NCBI RefSeq assembly: GCF_009724685.1
Contig: NZ_WMEF01000003.1
Location: 1-64,000, forward strand
Source of the DNA: Lysinibacillus cavernae
GTDB taxonomy: Bacteria > Bacillota > Bacilli > Bacillales_A > Planococcaceae
DNA length: 64,000 bases
Direction: 5' to 3'
Of the stretch, positions 43,257-52,900 are shown one piece after another. The notes beneath the pieces are model-generated. The model had not been told where the DNA came from, ran no database searches, and saw nothing but the letters and a program-made list of their open reading frames with translations. The translations under genes were made by a program, and so were the position numbers. Positions within the stretch are counted from its first letter, which is position 1. Every line of letters begins with the position of its first letter.

Positions 43257-44149
43257 TTTACCGGCTCCTCTTCATGATGATGCTCATGATGGTCGTGGTC
43301 ATGATCGTGATCGTGGTCGTGATGGTGGTGATGATGTGCATGTCCATGTACTTCTGCATATGCTCGATAATTTTCTAAATCTTGCATGCCTGTTGATGTA
43401 CCGTTAATTGCCTGTTCAATACGCTCTAATAAGACATTTTGTAAACGTTCATGGTAACCAAAATAGTTAGCGATTTGAATAGCACATTCTGGATATTGCT
43501 CATTAAACTTCTCACACATTCCATTCATACGTTCCATTAAAATGCCTGTGAATAAAAAGTATGGGAGCATGATGATTTTTTTAGCACCAAGTTTGACACA
43601 ACGTTCAATCCCTTCCTCAACACGTGGATCCGTTACACCCATAAAAGCGCTTTCTACATATTTAACAGGTAATTTTTCCCATAAAAGTCGAGTGATTTTA
43701 TAAAAATCACCGTTTGCATATGGATCACTGCCACCTCGTGCAATCAATAAAATGGCTGTATCCTGTTGCTCTTGTTCTGTATCAAAGCCAATTTCAACTA
43801 AACGATCTTGTAGTATTGCAAATATTTCATCATGAATGCCAATTGTTTGACCATATGTGAATGTAATAGTTGGATAGTGCTCACGCGCATGCTCGATTTC
43901 TGCTGGAATATGCAGTTTTGAATGGCCAGCATGAAGCAAAATGATCGGAATTACATGAACCTCTGTAGCCCCCTTCTTCACACAATTCGTAATACCTTGT
44001 TCGATGTTTGGGGAAGCAAATTCAAGGAAACATGTTTCCACTAAAAACTGTTCATCAATGCGAGGTGTCATTTGCTCAATAAATGTACGTACCTCATCAT
44101 TTCCTGCTGCTAAACGGCTCCCATGGCCAACAAATAAAATAGCTTTCAT
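43253..44149 (-). CDS. cbiX: Sirohydrochlorin cobaltochelatase with histidine-rich tail
   Basis: 298 aa, the long two-domain CbiX. AILFVGHGSRLAAGNDEVRTFIEQM (about residues 3-27) and VIPIILLHAGHSKLHIPAEIE (about 66-86) carry the metal-site histidines; the second half repeats the fold (LLIARGGSDPYANGDFYKITRLL, IIMLPYFLFTGILMERM). It inserts Co2+ into sirohydrochlorin. From about residue 270 the protein ends in a His/Asp run encoded by GAYCAY-type DNA repeats, probably a metal store or delivery tail as known for B. megaterium CbiX. Confidence 0.95.
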   Translation of the reverse strand: MKAILFVGHGSRLAAGNDEVRTFIEQMTPRIDEQFLVETCFLEFASPNIEQGITNCVKKGATEVHVIPIILLHAGHSKLHIPAEIEHAREHYPTITFTYGQTIGIHDEIFAILQDRLVEIGFDTEQEQQDTAILLIARGGSDPYANGDFYKITRLLWEKLPVKYVESAFMGVTDPRVEEGIERCVKLGAKKIIMLPYFLFTGILMERMNGMCEKFNEQYPECAIQIANYFGYHERLQNVLLERIEQAINGTSTGMQDLENYRAYAEVHGHAHHHHHHDHDHDHDHDHHEHHHEEEPVK

Positions 44150-44162
44150 CTCTTTACTCCTT

Positions 44163-45830
44163 CTAGTCGCCGCACGGAGCTGGCTCTACTTTTATTTTGG
44201 AAGACATATCCTGATACGTAAAATGCAGTATCTTTTTCACACGCTTAAAGTATTTAAACAAACGTTCATTTGGATGAGCATTTGCGTTATATTCTTCAAT
44301 AATGTCTGTAATAAGCGGTATTAGCTGTTCAGGCTCCAAGCCTTCTACTACAGGCTGTGCTGCGTGAGCAGTCCGACCGACTGGCTTCGCCCCAATAAAA
44401 ACATCAAATTTGCTTTTACGGTAGACAATGCCAATATCATCAAATACAGCCCGATAACAAGCCATACCACAGCCATTAAAGCCAATATTTAATGTTTTCG
44501 GTAAGGACATACCGCCTAGTTTCGCTTGAATTTCTTCAGCATATGGTATCGAGTCCGCTTTTTCACCGTAGCAAAAATCACAAGCCTTCAGTGATAGCAC
44601 ATCACCGATAGGTGCTAATAAAAAGCCCACTTCCTGTAATCTTTCTGTGATGCGTTCAGGCTCAGTGGTAGGAATTTTCAAATGGATTTGATGGTCTGGT
44701 GTATATTCCATCGTCCCATCTTCCCCAACGACCTCTGCTAACGCGATCATTTGCTGTGGTGTAAAAAACTTATTAGCTACTCCTGGGCTCACAGATAATT
44801 CAAATATAGATTCTATTTTTTGCTGCACCAGCTTCGGCTTTACTTTGACTGCACCTGTTCCTTTCACCATTGTGAGTGCCGCTGTAGCCATTTCAAGTGC
44901 TGTTTTTTTCGGCTTTGGCGTAGCGGCTATACTGGGTTTATTAAAACGCCCAGCATTAGGATCTGCTGCAAAATCATTGCGTGCAGTTCCTGTCTCTTGG
45001 TTCATTGCCCATGGTTCATTTTCTTCACGCAAACGTTGATGTGGACGTAATGGTTGTTTTTCTTCACCAAGTGTATATTTACGTTGGTAGCCGCGTGGTG
45101 TAATCATTTTATTATCATAGAAAAATGTAGACGAATTTCCAATTATCACAGTTGTCAGCATACCGATATCATGTTCCAACATTTCTGCTAACGTGGTCAT
45201 CGTCACTTCTTGACGATCTCTATAGGCACTTTTCACAAGCCCTACTGGTGTGTCTGGCGAACGATACTCTAAGAGAATACGCTGCGCCTCCACAATTTGT
45301 CTTGTGCGTCGACCACTTTTTGGGTTGTATAAAGCGATGACAAAATCCGCCATAGCTGCAGCCTCGACGCGCTTTGCAATCAAATTCCATGGCGTGAGAT
45401 GGTCACTCAAACTAATCGTACAGGCATCATGCATAATTGGTGCACCAAGTAAACTTGCACACGAGTTAATTGCGGAAATACCAGGGACAATCTCTACTTC
45501 AATACCAGTTGCTTCTGTCCAGCCTAGCTCAATTAACACCTCATACACTAATCCCGCCATGCCATATACGCCCGCATCACCACTCGAAATGACCGAGACA
45601 ATGCTTCCAGCCTCTGCTTGACGAACGGCTTCTTGAGCACGGGAAACCTCTTCTGTCATTCCTGTACTGATAATCGACTTCGCATTGACTAAATCTTGAA
45701 TAAGCTCTACATAGGTTTTGTAACCTATGATCATATCACTTTGTTGTAATGCCTCTACAGCACGTGTCGTAATATGCTTAAAATCTCCAGGTCCAAAGCC
45801 TACTACGAAAATTTTCCCTTTTTGCGCCAT
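44163..45830 (-). CDS. cbiH60: Cobalt-factor III methyltransferase with Fe-S domain (CbiH60 type)
   Basis: 555 aa fusion. Residues about 1-245 are the precorrin-3B C17-methyltransferase/ring-contraction enzyme (VVGFGPGDFKHITTRAVEAL, SSGDAGVYGMAGLVYE, ALYNPKSGRRTRQ). After a linker (about 250-330), residues 335-555 resemble nitrite/sulfite reductase ferredoxin-like and 4Fe-4S parts, with Cys417, Cys420, Cys454 and Cys458 in KACDFCYGE and GFNGCGMACYRA. This is the architecture of B. megaterium CbiH60, whose Fe-S cluster aids ring contraction without oxygen. Confidence 0.95.
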   Translation of the reverse strand: MAQKGKIFVVGFGPGDFKHITTRAVEALQQSDMIIGYKTYVELIQDLVNAKSIISTGMTEEVSRAQEAVRQAEAGSIVSVISSGDAGVYGMAGLVYEVLIELGWTEATGIEVEIVPGISAINSCASLLGAPIMHDACTISLSDHLTPWNLIAKRVEAAAMADFVIALYNPKSGRRTRQIVEAQRILLEYRSPDTPVGLVKSAYRDRQEVTMTTLAEMLEHDIGMLTTVIIGNSSTFFYDNKMITPRGYQRKYTLGEEKQPLRPHQRLREENEPWAMNQETGTARNDFAADPNAGRFNKPSIAATPKPKKTALEMATAALTMVKGTGAVKVKPKLVQQKIESIFELSVSPGVANKFFTPQQMIALAEVVGEDGTMEYTPDHQIHLKIPTTEPERITERLQEVGFLLAPIGDVLSLKACDFCYGEKADSIPYAEEIQAKLGGMSLPKTLNIGFNGCGMACYRAVFDDIGIVYRKSKFDVFIGAKPVGRTAHAAQPVVEGLEPEQLIPLITDIIEEYNANAHPNERLFKYFKRVKKILHFTYQDMSSKIKVEPAPCGD

Positions 45831-45834
45831 GATG

Positions 45835-46206
45835 TTACCCCTCTTTCACCTTTTCGATCCCTTTAATGGCTGTCGTTTGTGCTGTACGCTGTAATGTACC
45901 TTCACGAAGTGTAAAGACATGTTCGTTATGTAAAGACTCATGATGTAAATCTTGCACAAGTGTTCTAGCATGCTCTGTTGATGGTACACGATACCAATTT
46001 CCCTGAGGATAGGCGATTACCACACAAGCATCTTTGCATCGCCCATTACAGCGCGTTCTCGTTGTATGTATTTCTTTATCGAGTGCTTGTCGCTGTATTT
46101 CATCTCGAATGGCTAATGTAATTTCCTCACCATCCTTTTTCATACAGCTGCTGCCATTGCAAATAAAGAGATGCGTTTTCATCCCCTCTAAATTCCACGT
46201 TGTCAT
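45835..46206 (-). CDS. cbiW: (2Fe-2S) ferredoxin-like protein of the cob operon (CbiW)
   Basis: 123 aa thioredoxin-fold ferredoxin: MKTHLFICNGSSCMKKDGEEI with Cys16 and Cys21, then TRTRCNGRCKDACVVIAYP with Cys53, Cys57 and Cys61; four of these would hold a 2Fe-2S cluster. It is the first gene of the operon, the place of cbiW in B. megaterium, and could pass electrons to CbiH60 or to corrinoid reduction. The ATG 46206 has GGGGAG 7 nt upstream and follows the riboswitch terminator. Confidence 0.87.
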   Translation of the reverse strand: MTTWNLEGMKTHLFICNGSSCMKKDGEEITLAIRDEIQRQALDKEIHTTRTRCNGRCKDACVVIAYPQGNWYRVPSTEHARTLVQDLHHESLHNEHVFTLREGTLQRTAQTTAIKGIEKVKEG

Positions 46207-46240
46207 CTTCTGTCTCCCCTCATTTGCTTTTTAAAAAAGA

Positions 46241-46274
46241 AAAACCTTTACTCTCAACGAAGAGTAAAGGTTTT
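46241..46274 (-). terminator. Riboswitch-controlled terminator before cbiW
   Basis: Perfect arms around AACCTTTACTCT/AGAGTAAAGGTT, followed on the minus strand by TTTTTCTTTTTT. It lies between the cobalamin aptamer and cbiW, so ligand binding can end transcription here. Confidence 0.85.
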
Positions 46275-46364
46275 GTAGAAGCCAAGTAAAAACGAATAGA
46301 TTGAAATACAGGTACTCGCTCTCGCTTCAACTTCTCCCTCCGAAAAGTTTGCATGCACAATCAA

Positions 46365-46530
46365 ATAAGCAGGTTTCCTGACTTAAGCTTCATTTTACTG
46401 TCGCGCCTTCCCAAGTTTGCACTAGTGGCTTTGCGATTTCATCAGCTATTACAGTAGCGGGGGCTGTATTGGATTTTCACCAATTTCCCTATTATCTCGA
46501 GTTATTCGAGCACTTATCGATGTTTTATAT
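46365..46530 (-). promoter_or_regulatory. Cobalamin riboswitch for the cbi/cob operon
   Basis: Read on the minus strand in order: GGGAAATTGGTGAAAATCC, CCCCCGCTACTGT, GCCACTAGTGC, GGGAAGG and the B12 box AAGTCAGGAAACCTGCTT (46369-46387). These are the conserved blocks of the adenosylcobalamin aptamer. High cobalamin should favour the terminator at 46241-46274 and switch off the operon. Confidence 0.95.
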
Positions 46531-46570
46531 GAAATTTATAATCTTCTTTATAGAATAGAAAACTGTCTCT

Positions 46571-46598
46571 ATCATATCTTATTATTTTAAAATTTCAA
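46571..46598 (-). promoter_or_regulatory. Probable sigma-A promoter of the cbi/cob operon
   Basis: On the minus strand TTGAAA (46593-46598) and TATGAT (46571-46576) are separated by 16 nt and lie just upstream of the cobalamin aptamer. Confidence 0.6.
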
Positions 46599-46804
46599 TA
46601 TTTCTTTAAAAATTTATGACAATTTTATCAATTTTGAGGCAGGATTCGGGTGTAACATTTATACCATACCCATAATTTACCTCACAAAATAGTTATCAGA
46701 ATTTTCTCTTTTGACCTTCAATTTAAAAAATTTTCACAAAAAGGTATAGCATATTTATGGAAATTCATGTTACACTTTGTCGTGAAATCTCACAACTTAA
46801 TGTT

Positions 46805-46990
46805 TTTTCGGTGTAAAATGCTTATCATTTTGCTTAAAAGGGAAGCCGGTTCAAGTCCGGCGCGGTCCCGCCACTGTAATAGGGAGCTTTATAGAATATG
46901 TCACTGTCCAAAGGATGGGAAGACCTATAAAGTGTTGAACTAGAGCCAGGAGACCTGCCGAAATATATGTGATCGTTTCAGCCTACGAGG
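46805..46990 (+). promoter_or_regulatory. Cobalamin riboswitch for cbiMNQO
   Basis: In order on the plus strand: AAAAGGGAAGCCGGT, CCGGCGCGGTCCCGCCACTGT, GATGGGAAGACC and the B12 box GAGCCAGGAGACCTGCCG (about 46943-46960). It controls the cobalt transporter genes and is a separate aptamer from the divergent one at 46365-46530. No convincing promoter could be fixed upstream. Confidence 0.95.
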
Positions 46991-47038
46991 ATAGGTGTGC
47001 GGCTTAGCAGATGAGGATGTTATTTGCATTTTTAGCTA

Positions 47039-47071
47039 TGCACTTTTCCAACAAGGAGAAGTGCTTTTTTT
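47039..47071 (+). terminator. Riboswitch-controlled terminator before cbiM
   Basis: GCACTTTTCC and GGAGAAGTGC form a hairpin followed by a run of seven T, between the aptamer and cbiM. Confidence 0.85.
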
Positions 47072-47121
47072 ATTTACGCACGCTTCATTCAAAAATTTAT
47101 TGTTAGTTAGGAGGAAAGCTT

Positions 47122-47868
47122 TTGAAACTTTCATGGTGGAAACTTAGTTATTTTTTATTGGCCTTTTTAATCGTGCCAAAACGTGCCTTTGCCATGCATA
47201 TTATGGAAGGTTTTTTACCAATCGAATGGGCTATTTTTTGGTGGGTAATCTCGATACCTTTTATAATTCTAGGACTGCGCTCCATTCGAAAAACAGTTGA
47301 AGAAAACCCTGAAACAAAAATGCTTTTGGGGCTTTCAGGTGCCTTTGCCTTTGTGCTATCGGCATTAAAAATCCCTTCTGTTACAGGGAGCTGTTCTCAT
47401 CCAACTGGTGTTGGACTTGGAACCGTTCTCTTTGGCCCTCTAGCCATGAGTGTCATCGGAACGATCGTATTATTATTCCAATCTTTACTATTAGCACATG
47501 GTGGTATCACAACATTAGGGGCTAATGCCTTTTCTATGGCTATTGTAGGTCCATTTATTGCTTATTTTATCTTTAAAGGAGCTCAAAAAATCGGGCTGTC
47601 ATTTTCACTAGCCGTCTTCTTTGCAGCTATGCTCGGTGACTTAGGTACATATGTTGTGACTTCTGTACAACTTGCATTGGCCTTTCCTTCTGAGGTTGGC
47701 GGTTTTATGGCATCCTTCACAAAGTTCGCAAGTATTTTTGCCTTAACTCAAATTCCGTTAGCTGTAAGTGAAGGGATTTTAACGGTTATTGTGATGAATT
47801 TCTTAAAAAAATACAATGTTAGCGAATTAAAAATGTTACGTGTTTTCTCAACAAAGGAGGCACATTAA
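47122..47868 (+). CDS. cbiM: Cobalt ECF transporter S component CbiM
   Basis: 248 aa membrane protein that binds and passes Co2+. After an N-terminal signal-like segment (to about residue 24) comes the family hallmark [13 protein letters not shown], whose mature N terminus and histidines bind the metal, and [22 protein letters not shown] (about 86-107). About six further membrane helices follow. The start is TTG 47122 with GGAGG 7 nt upstream. It leads cbiMNQO under a cobalamin riboswitch. Confidence 0.96.
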   Translation: MKLSWWKLSYFLLAFLIVPKRAFAMHIMEGFLPIEWAIFWWVISIPFIILGLRSIRKTVEENPETKMLLGLSGAFAFVLSALKIPSVTGSCSHPTGVGLGTVLFGPLAMSVIGTIVLLFQSLLLAHGGITTLGANAFSMAIVGPFIAYFIFKGAQKIGLSFSLAVFFAAMLGDLGTYVVTSVQLALAFPSEVGGFMASFTKFASIFALTQIPLAVSEGILTVIVMNFLKKYNVSELKMLRVFSTKEAH

Positions 47869-48143
47869 TGATGAAACGAAATTTATTGCTGTTAGCGATT
47901 GTTGTGCTGTTAGCGATCATTCCTCTGTTCATTCAAAAGGGCGCTGAATTTGGTGGTGCTGATGGTGAAGCGGAAGCAGCCATTGGGGAAATCAATGCAG
48001 AATATGAACCATGGTTTGAAAGCTTATGGGAGCCTCCAAGTGGTGAAATTGAAAGTTTATTATTCGTGCTACAAGCAGCTATTGGAGCTGGTTTTATTGG
48101 CTACTTCATCGGCTATATGCGTGGCAAACATAAAGAAGGTTAA
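47868..48143 (+). CDS. cbiN: Cobalt transport protein CbiN
   Basis: 91 aa with two membrane helices (about residues 5-22 and 63-82) and the conserved extracytoplasmic segment EFGGADGEAEAAIGEINAEYEPWFESLWEPPSGEIESLLF. CbiN contacts CbiM and promotes cobalt loading. The start overlaps the cbiM stop (TAATG); a second ATG follows at once. Confidence 0.94.
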   Translation: MMKRNLLLLAIVVLLAIIPLFIQKGAEFGGADGEAEAAIGEINAEYEPWFESLWEPPSGEIESLLFVLQAAIGAGFIGYFIGYMRGKHKEG

Positions 48144-48148
48144 CCATC

Positions 48149-48922
48149 ATGTTACTCATTGATAAGTATGCATATCTCAATAAGCTAGCGTCCGTTCATC
48201 CGCTAGAAAAAATGATATTTTCACTTATACTACTTCTATCAACGCTCATCATGAGAGATGAACGACTTTCACTCATTACATTTTTTGTAATGAGTGCTTT
48301 TATCATTATAGGTGCGAAAATTCCGCTTACATACTATGTAAAGTTATTATTGCTACCTGGATTTTTCTTACTAACAAGTCTCATATCCATCTTAATCTCA
48401 ATCACACCATCAACCAATGATTTACCTGCACACATTTGGTCTGTTACGTTTACCAATTGGACTATTTTCATTGGGAGAGCAAGCGTCCTAACAGCACAGC
48501 AACTATTCTTTATAGTCCTTGGCAGTATTAGTTGTTTATACTTTTTAATTCTGACAACATCTGTACAGGGAATTTGCTATGTGCTACGGCAATGGCGACT
48601 TCCCTCTTTATTGGTCGAGCTTGTAGAACTAACCTATCGTTTTATTTTTATTTTTTTAGAGAGCATGCAAAAAATTCATCTAGCCCAGCAGGCGCGGCTT
48701 GGCTACCATTCACCGATGCAATGGCTACGCTCCGTATCCATGCTGATTGCGGCACTATTTGTTGAAATGTTTCAGCGTAGTCGCGAGCTTAATAATGCTA
48801 TGCAGTCACGTGGTGGTGAAGTCGTCTATTGGCAAGATGTGAGCTCCTATAGCAAGAAAAATTGGTTAGGCATGGCCGCTATTTTTCTATTCCTCATCGT
48901 ATATGGAGGGTACTTCACATGA
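48149..48922 (+). CDS. cbiQ: Energy-coupling factor T component CbiQ
   Basis: 257 aa transmembrane coupling protein with about five to six membrane helices. LIDKYAYLNKLASVHPLEKMIFSLILLL at the start and the two coupling-helix motifs AQQARLGYH and SRELNNAMQSRGG (about residues 181 and 211) that touch the ATPase are present. It lies 5 nt after cbiN and overlaps cbiO by ATGA. Confidence 0.94.
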   Translation: MLLIDKYAYLNKLASVHPLEKMIFSLILLLSTLIMRDERLSLITFFVMSAFIIIGAKIPLTYYVKLLLLPGFFLLTSLISILISITPSTNDLPAHIWSVTFTNWTIFIGRASVLTAQQLFFIVLGSISCLYFLILTTSVQGICYVLRQWRLPSLLVELVELTYRFIFIFLESMQKIHLAQQARLGYHSPMQWLRSVSMLIAALFVEMFQRSRELNNAMQSRGGEVVYWQDVSSYSKKNWLGMAAIFLFLIVYGGYFT

Positions 48923-49755
48923 CAGCATTTTATTTTGAACTAAACCACTTGTCCTATGCCTATGCGGATGGTACAAAAGCTTTGACAGACATTACCTTAC
49001 ACATCCCAAAAGGGAGAAAAATCGCCATACTTGGTCATAATGGCGCCGGAAAATCAACATTATTTCAGCACCTTAATGGCATTTTAAAACCCACTGCTGG
49101 CACTATTTCATTTGATGGGAACGAGCTTCAATATAATCGAAAAGCTTTGAAAGCACTTCGACAGCAAGTCGGCATTGTCTTTCAAGATGCGGATCATCAA
49201 CTTTTTTCAGGCACTGTCAAGCAAGATATAGCGTTTGGACCATTGAACCTGGGTTGGTCTAGCAAAAAAATCGAAGAAAAAATGGCGTGGGCCGTTGCGC
49301 AAACCGAAGTGGAAGAGTTACTCAATAAACCTATTCACTTTTTAAGCGTAGGACAGAAAAAGCGTGTAGCGATGGCAGGCGTTCTAGCGATGGAACCATC
49401 TGTCTTATTATTAGACGAACCAACAGCAGGTCTTGATAATTATTATGCTACACAAGTTTTACAATACCTAGCCAAATTAGAAGATGGTGAAAGAACTATT
49501 TTACTTGCTACTCATGACATCCCCCTTGCTTATGAATGGGCAGATCAAATCATTGTGATGGAGGCAGGCAAAATCATTTATAACGGGGATCCAATCGCCT
49601 TGTTTTATGATGAAGAATTACTAAAACGTGCGCATCTTGAACGTCCGTGGGTGTTTGACATGGCGATTGCATTACAAAATAAGAAGTTATTGCAAGAGAA
49701 CATCCCTATGCCCCGTTCGAAGGATGATTTACAAACACTAATAGAACAGATTTAA
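48919..49755 (+). CDS. cbiO: Energy-coupling factor ATPase CbiO
   Basis: 278 aa ABC ATPase driving cobalt uptake. Walker A GHNGAGKST is at residues 39-47, Q-loop FQDADHQLF near 93, the signature motif reads LSVGQKKR (variant of LSGGQ), Walker B VLLLDEPTAGLD near 165 and the switch histidine in LATHD near 197. The start is ATG 48919 with TGGAGGG upstream, overlapping the cbiQ stop; the longer frame to 48862 is not needed. Confidence 0.95.
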   Translation: MTAFYFELNHLSYAYADGTKALTDITLHIPKGRKIAILGHNGAGKSTLFQHLNGILKPTAGTISFDGNELQYNRKALKALRQQVGIVFQDADHQLFSGTVKQDIAFGPLNLGWSSKKIEEKMAWAVAQTEVEELLNKPIHFLSVGQKKRVAMAGVLAMEPSVLLLDEPTAGLDNYYATQVLQYLAKLEDGERTILLATHDIPLAYEWADQIIVMEAGKIIYNGDPIALFYDEELLKRAHLERPWVFDMAIALQNKKLLQENIPMPRSKDDLQTLIEQI

Positions 49756-49909
49756 TCGTTTGAATCGCCATGCTTACTGCTCGTTTTTTCTTTATGCCAA
49801 ACTAAGAGTTCAAAAATAGGAGAAAATTTTTCCTCATTTACGAAACTTTTCTATTATTAATCCGTATTAGTATAGTCGAGAAATATAGAACACCAAGGAG
49901 AGATAACAA

Positions 49910-52900
49910 TTGAAAAGTTGGTTTAAAAAATCAGTCGCTATTGTAGCATCCGCTGCACTAATGGTTCCTGCTGCTTCTGCCTTTGCTGAGGCGCCTCAGC
50001 ATAAAGCAAAGAACGTGCTGGCGAACAGTTCTAAACAATCAGAGAAGAATGAAGAAAAATGGATGAGTAAGGATACAATTATTATCAAGCATTCAGGTCT
50101 TGATAACAATGTACATAAAAAAATTGGCTCCAAAGTCATCCGATCCATCCCTTCATTAGGTTACGATGTGGTGCAACTTAATAAAGGAGTAACAATAGAA
50201 AAAGCAGTTTCTTATTATTTAAAGCAAAGCGGGATTACGAGTGTATCTCCTAGCTATATGTATCATTCTTTTAATAAAGAAGTAGATCCAAAGAAACAAG
50301 AGATGTATCATTTAAACCTACTGCAAATGGATAAGGCACTAGAATTAGCTGGTGATCATGATGTAACAGTTGCTGTTATCGATTCTGGTGTAGATTTTAA
50401 ACACCCCGATCTAAAATCTCAAATACTCCCACCCTATAATGCAGCAGCACCCGCTAATACTACTTATCCAGGCGATCATGGAACACATGTGGCAGGTATT
50501 ATCGGTGCAGCAAAAGATAATGGTATAGGTGGACATGGTGTTAATCCGAAAGCAAAGATTCTGCCTATTGATGTATTCAACGGGAAAGAAGGCGCTAATG
50601 ATTTCATCATTGCACAGGGGATTTTATACGCTATTGAGCAAGGTGCTGACGTCATTAATATGAGTCTTGGAGGCTATGGTGAATCTCCGTTGATGAAGGA
50701 AGCTGTTCAGAAAGCCATTGATAGCGGGATACCGATTGTGGCAGCTGCAGGAAATGAATCGACAGATGAATACTCCTTCCCCGCTTCTTTCGAAGGTGTC
50801 ATTAGTGTTGGTTCAACGAATGATCGCAACAAACTATCAAGCTATTCAAATTACGGACCGTCTGTTGATATTGTAGCACCAGGTGAAGAAATTTATAGTA
50901 CCGTACATGATGAGAAAAAAGGATCATCCTTTGTCAAATTTAGTGGCACATCCATGGCATCCCCTGTAGTAGCAGGTATCGCCTCCCTTCTTAAATCAAA
51001 ATATCCGACCTTAAAACCGCATGAAATAGAAGCGATTTTGGAAATGACGGCACAAGATTTGGGCGAAAAAGGCTATGATCTTACTTATGGTCATGGACTA
51101 GTCGATCCTGTCAAAGCTTTACAGTTCGATTTAAATAAACTGCCTAAACATTATTCAGAGACAAAAGAAGAACGCATCCAAAACGCTAAAGTTCTAGCTA
51201 AAAATAAATTGAATACGGAACAAGGTGTTTTTGAGCAGCAAGATGAGAAGAAATGGTACAAAGTCGATTTAGACGCGAATGAATATGCCCAGCTTACATT
51301 AAAAGGCGCAGATAAATACGATTATGCCTTTGATTTATATTTCTACCCAAACAACCATAATGGTGAAGTAGAGCCAATCAATGTCAATGATGTTCGCGTA
51401 GGAAAAAAAGAAGGTTATCTATTTAAAGCAGATCAAAAAGGTACGCTTTTAATTGGTGTCAAAGATCATAATGGTAGTTATAGCTTAAAAGGCAAATCTA
51501 CTTATATCTTTACAGCACAAACAACGAAGGACTTGCCACTTGATACATTAGATAAGTCTGCTATGGAGTCAATCAAAAAGTTCCCATATAGTACAGCAGA
51601 CAAAAACTATACCCTTTTGTCAAAAGATCAACAACAAGATCAAGATTATTTTACGTTTTCAGTTAAAAAGCCTACGACATTAAAATTTGATCTATCTGGT
51701 ATTCCAGGTGTCACTGCCTCTATGGAGCTTTATTTAAAGGATGACTTTAATCCTGTACCACCAGAAGAAGTCGATCAAGCTGAAAATGCTGAAGAAGATG
51801 AAGCCTATCCAATGCAAACCGCCTATGGTACAGCGAAAGGTGAAGCAGTCAGCATGATCATCGATGCTGTTCCAGATCAAGAGTATGTTTTAAGTGTATC
51901 CAATGAGAGCAATAGTGAATTTTCAATGGAGATGTTCTTTAGTGGTGGCATTGAAAAAGAGGAAACGGTCAGTGAATCTATGATTCCTTATACATTAAAA
52001 GGTGAAGTGGTTACCCTTCCATCAGATGAAGATGGACTACCATTAGATGAAGCTATGCTAGAAGAAAGTTTCTCAGAGGAACAATTACCGATTACACCAA
52101 ATAAAACAAAAAAACGCAATGAAATTGATGGCTTGATGAGTATGTTAATGAATCCTATGGCGTCGGGCAACTTAGAAAACATTGATCCAATTATTAAGCA
52201 GGCTATCCGTTTTGAAATTGGTAAAGATCAAAAAGCCTACTTCCAAACAGAATATGATGAGGATTACTTCTTGTTTAAATCCAAAGAAGATGCCCTTTAT
52301 AGTTTCGACTTTATCAAAGGTAAAAACCAAATGCCTGCTGGTACCATTTTTGAATATGATGAGGCAGCAAAAGAATTAATTCCTATTTCTACCTTAACAA
52401 ATGATCTCGGAATCCTCGCACTACTGCTTGGATCAGCTGGTAATGAAAACGAAGCAAAGGTCATTCCATTAAAAAAAGACAAAACCTATGTGGTTGCTGT
52501 TGTCAATGCTGGTGAACGATCTGCTGAACCTTATACGTTGAAAACAAAAAAAATCGGTGACATTCCAGCAGATTACAATCCAGACAATCATGAGGAAGCA
52601 AAAGCGCTAAAAATTCAACCAGGTACTACTTATAAAGACCATCTTATTTATCAAGATGATGTAGATTATTACTACTATAAGCAAGAAGGCAATGATGAAG
52701 TGATGAGCCTGCTTCTTTCTTCTACTCCGTTTACAAATGAACAATTAGCTCAACTACCAAAAGAGCTACAAAAAGACTTGAAATTTGCTGGCTCGATTAT
52801 CGAAGATACAAACGGCAATAAGAAAATTGATCCAAAAGAAATGGAAACAGAAATTCCATTTGGACTAAGCGATAATATTCTTGAATTATTACTTGGAATG

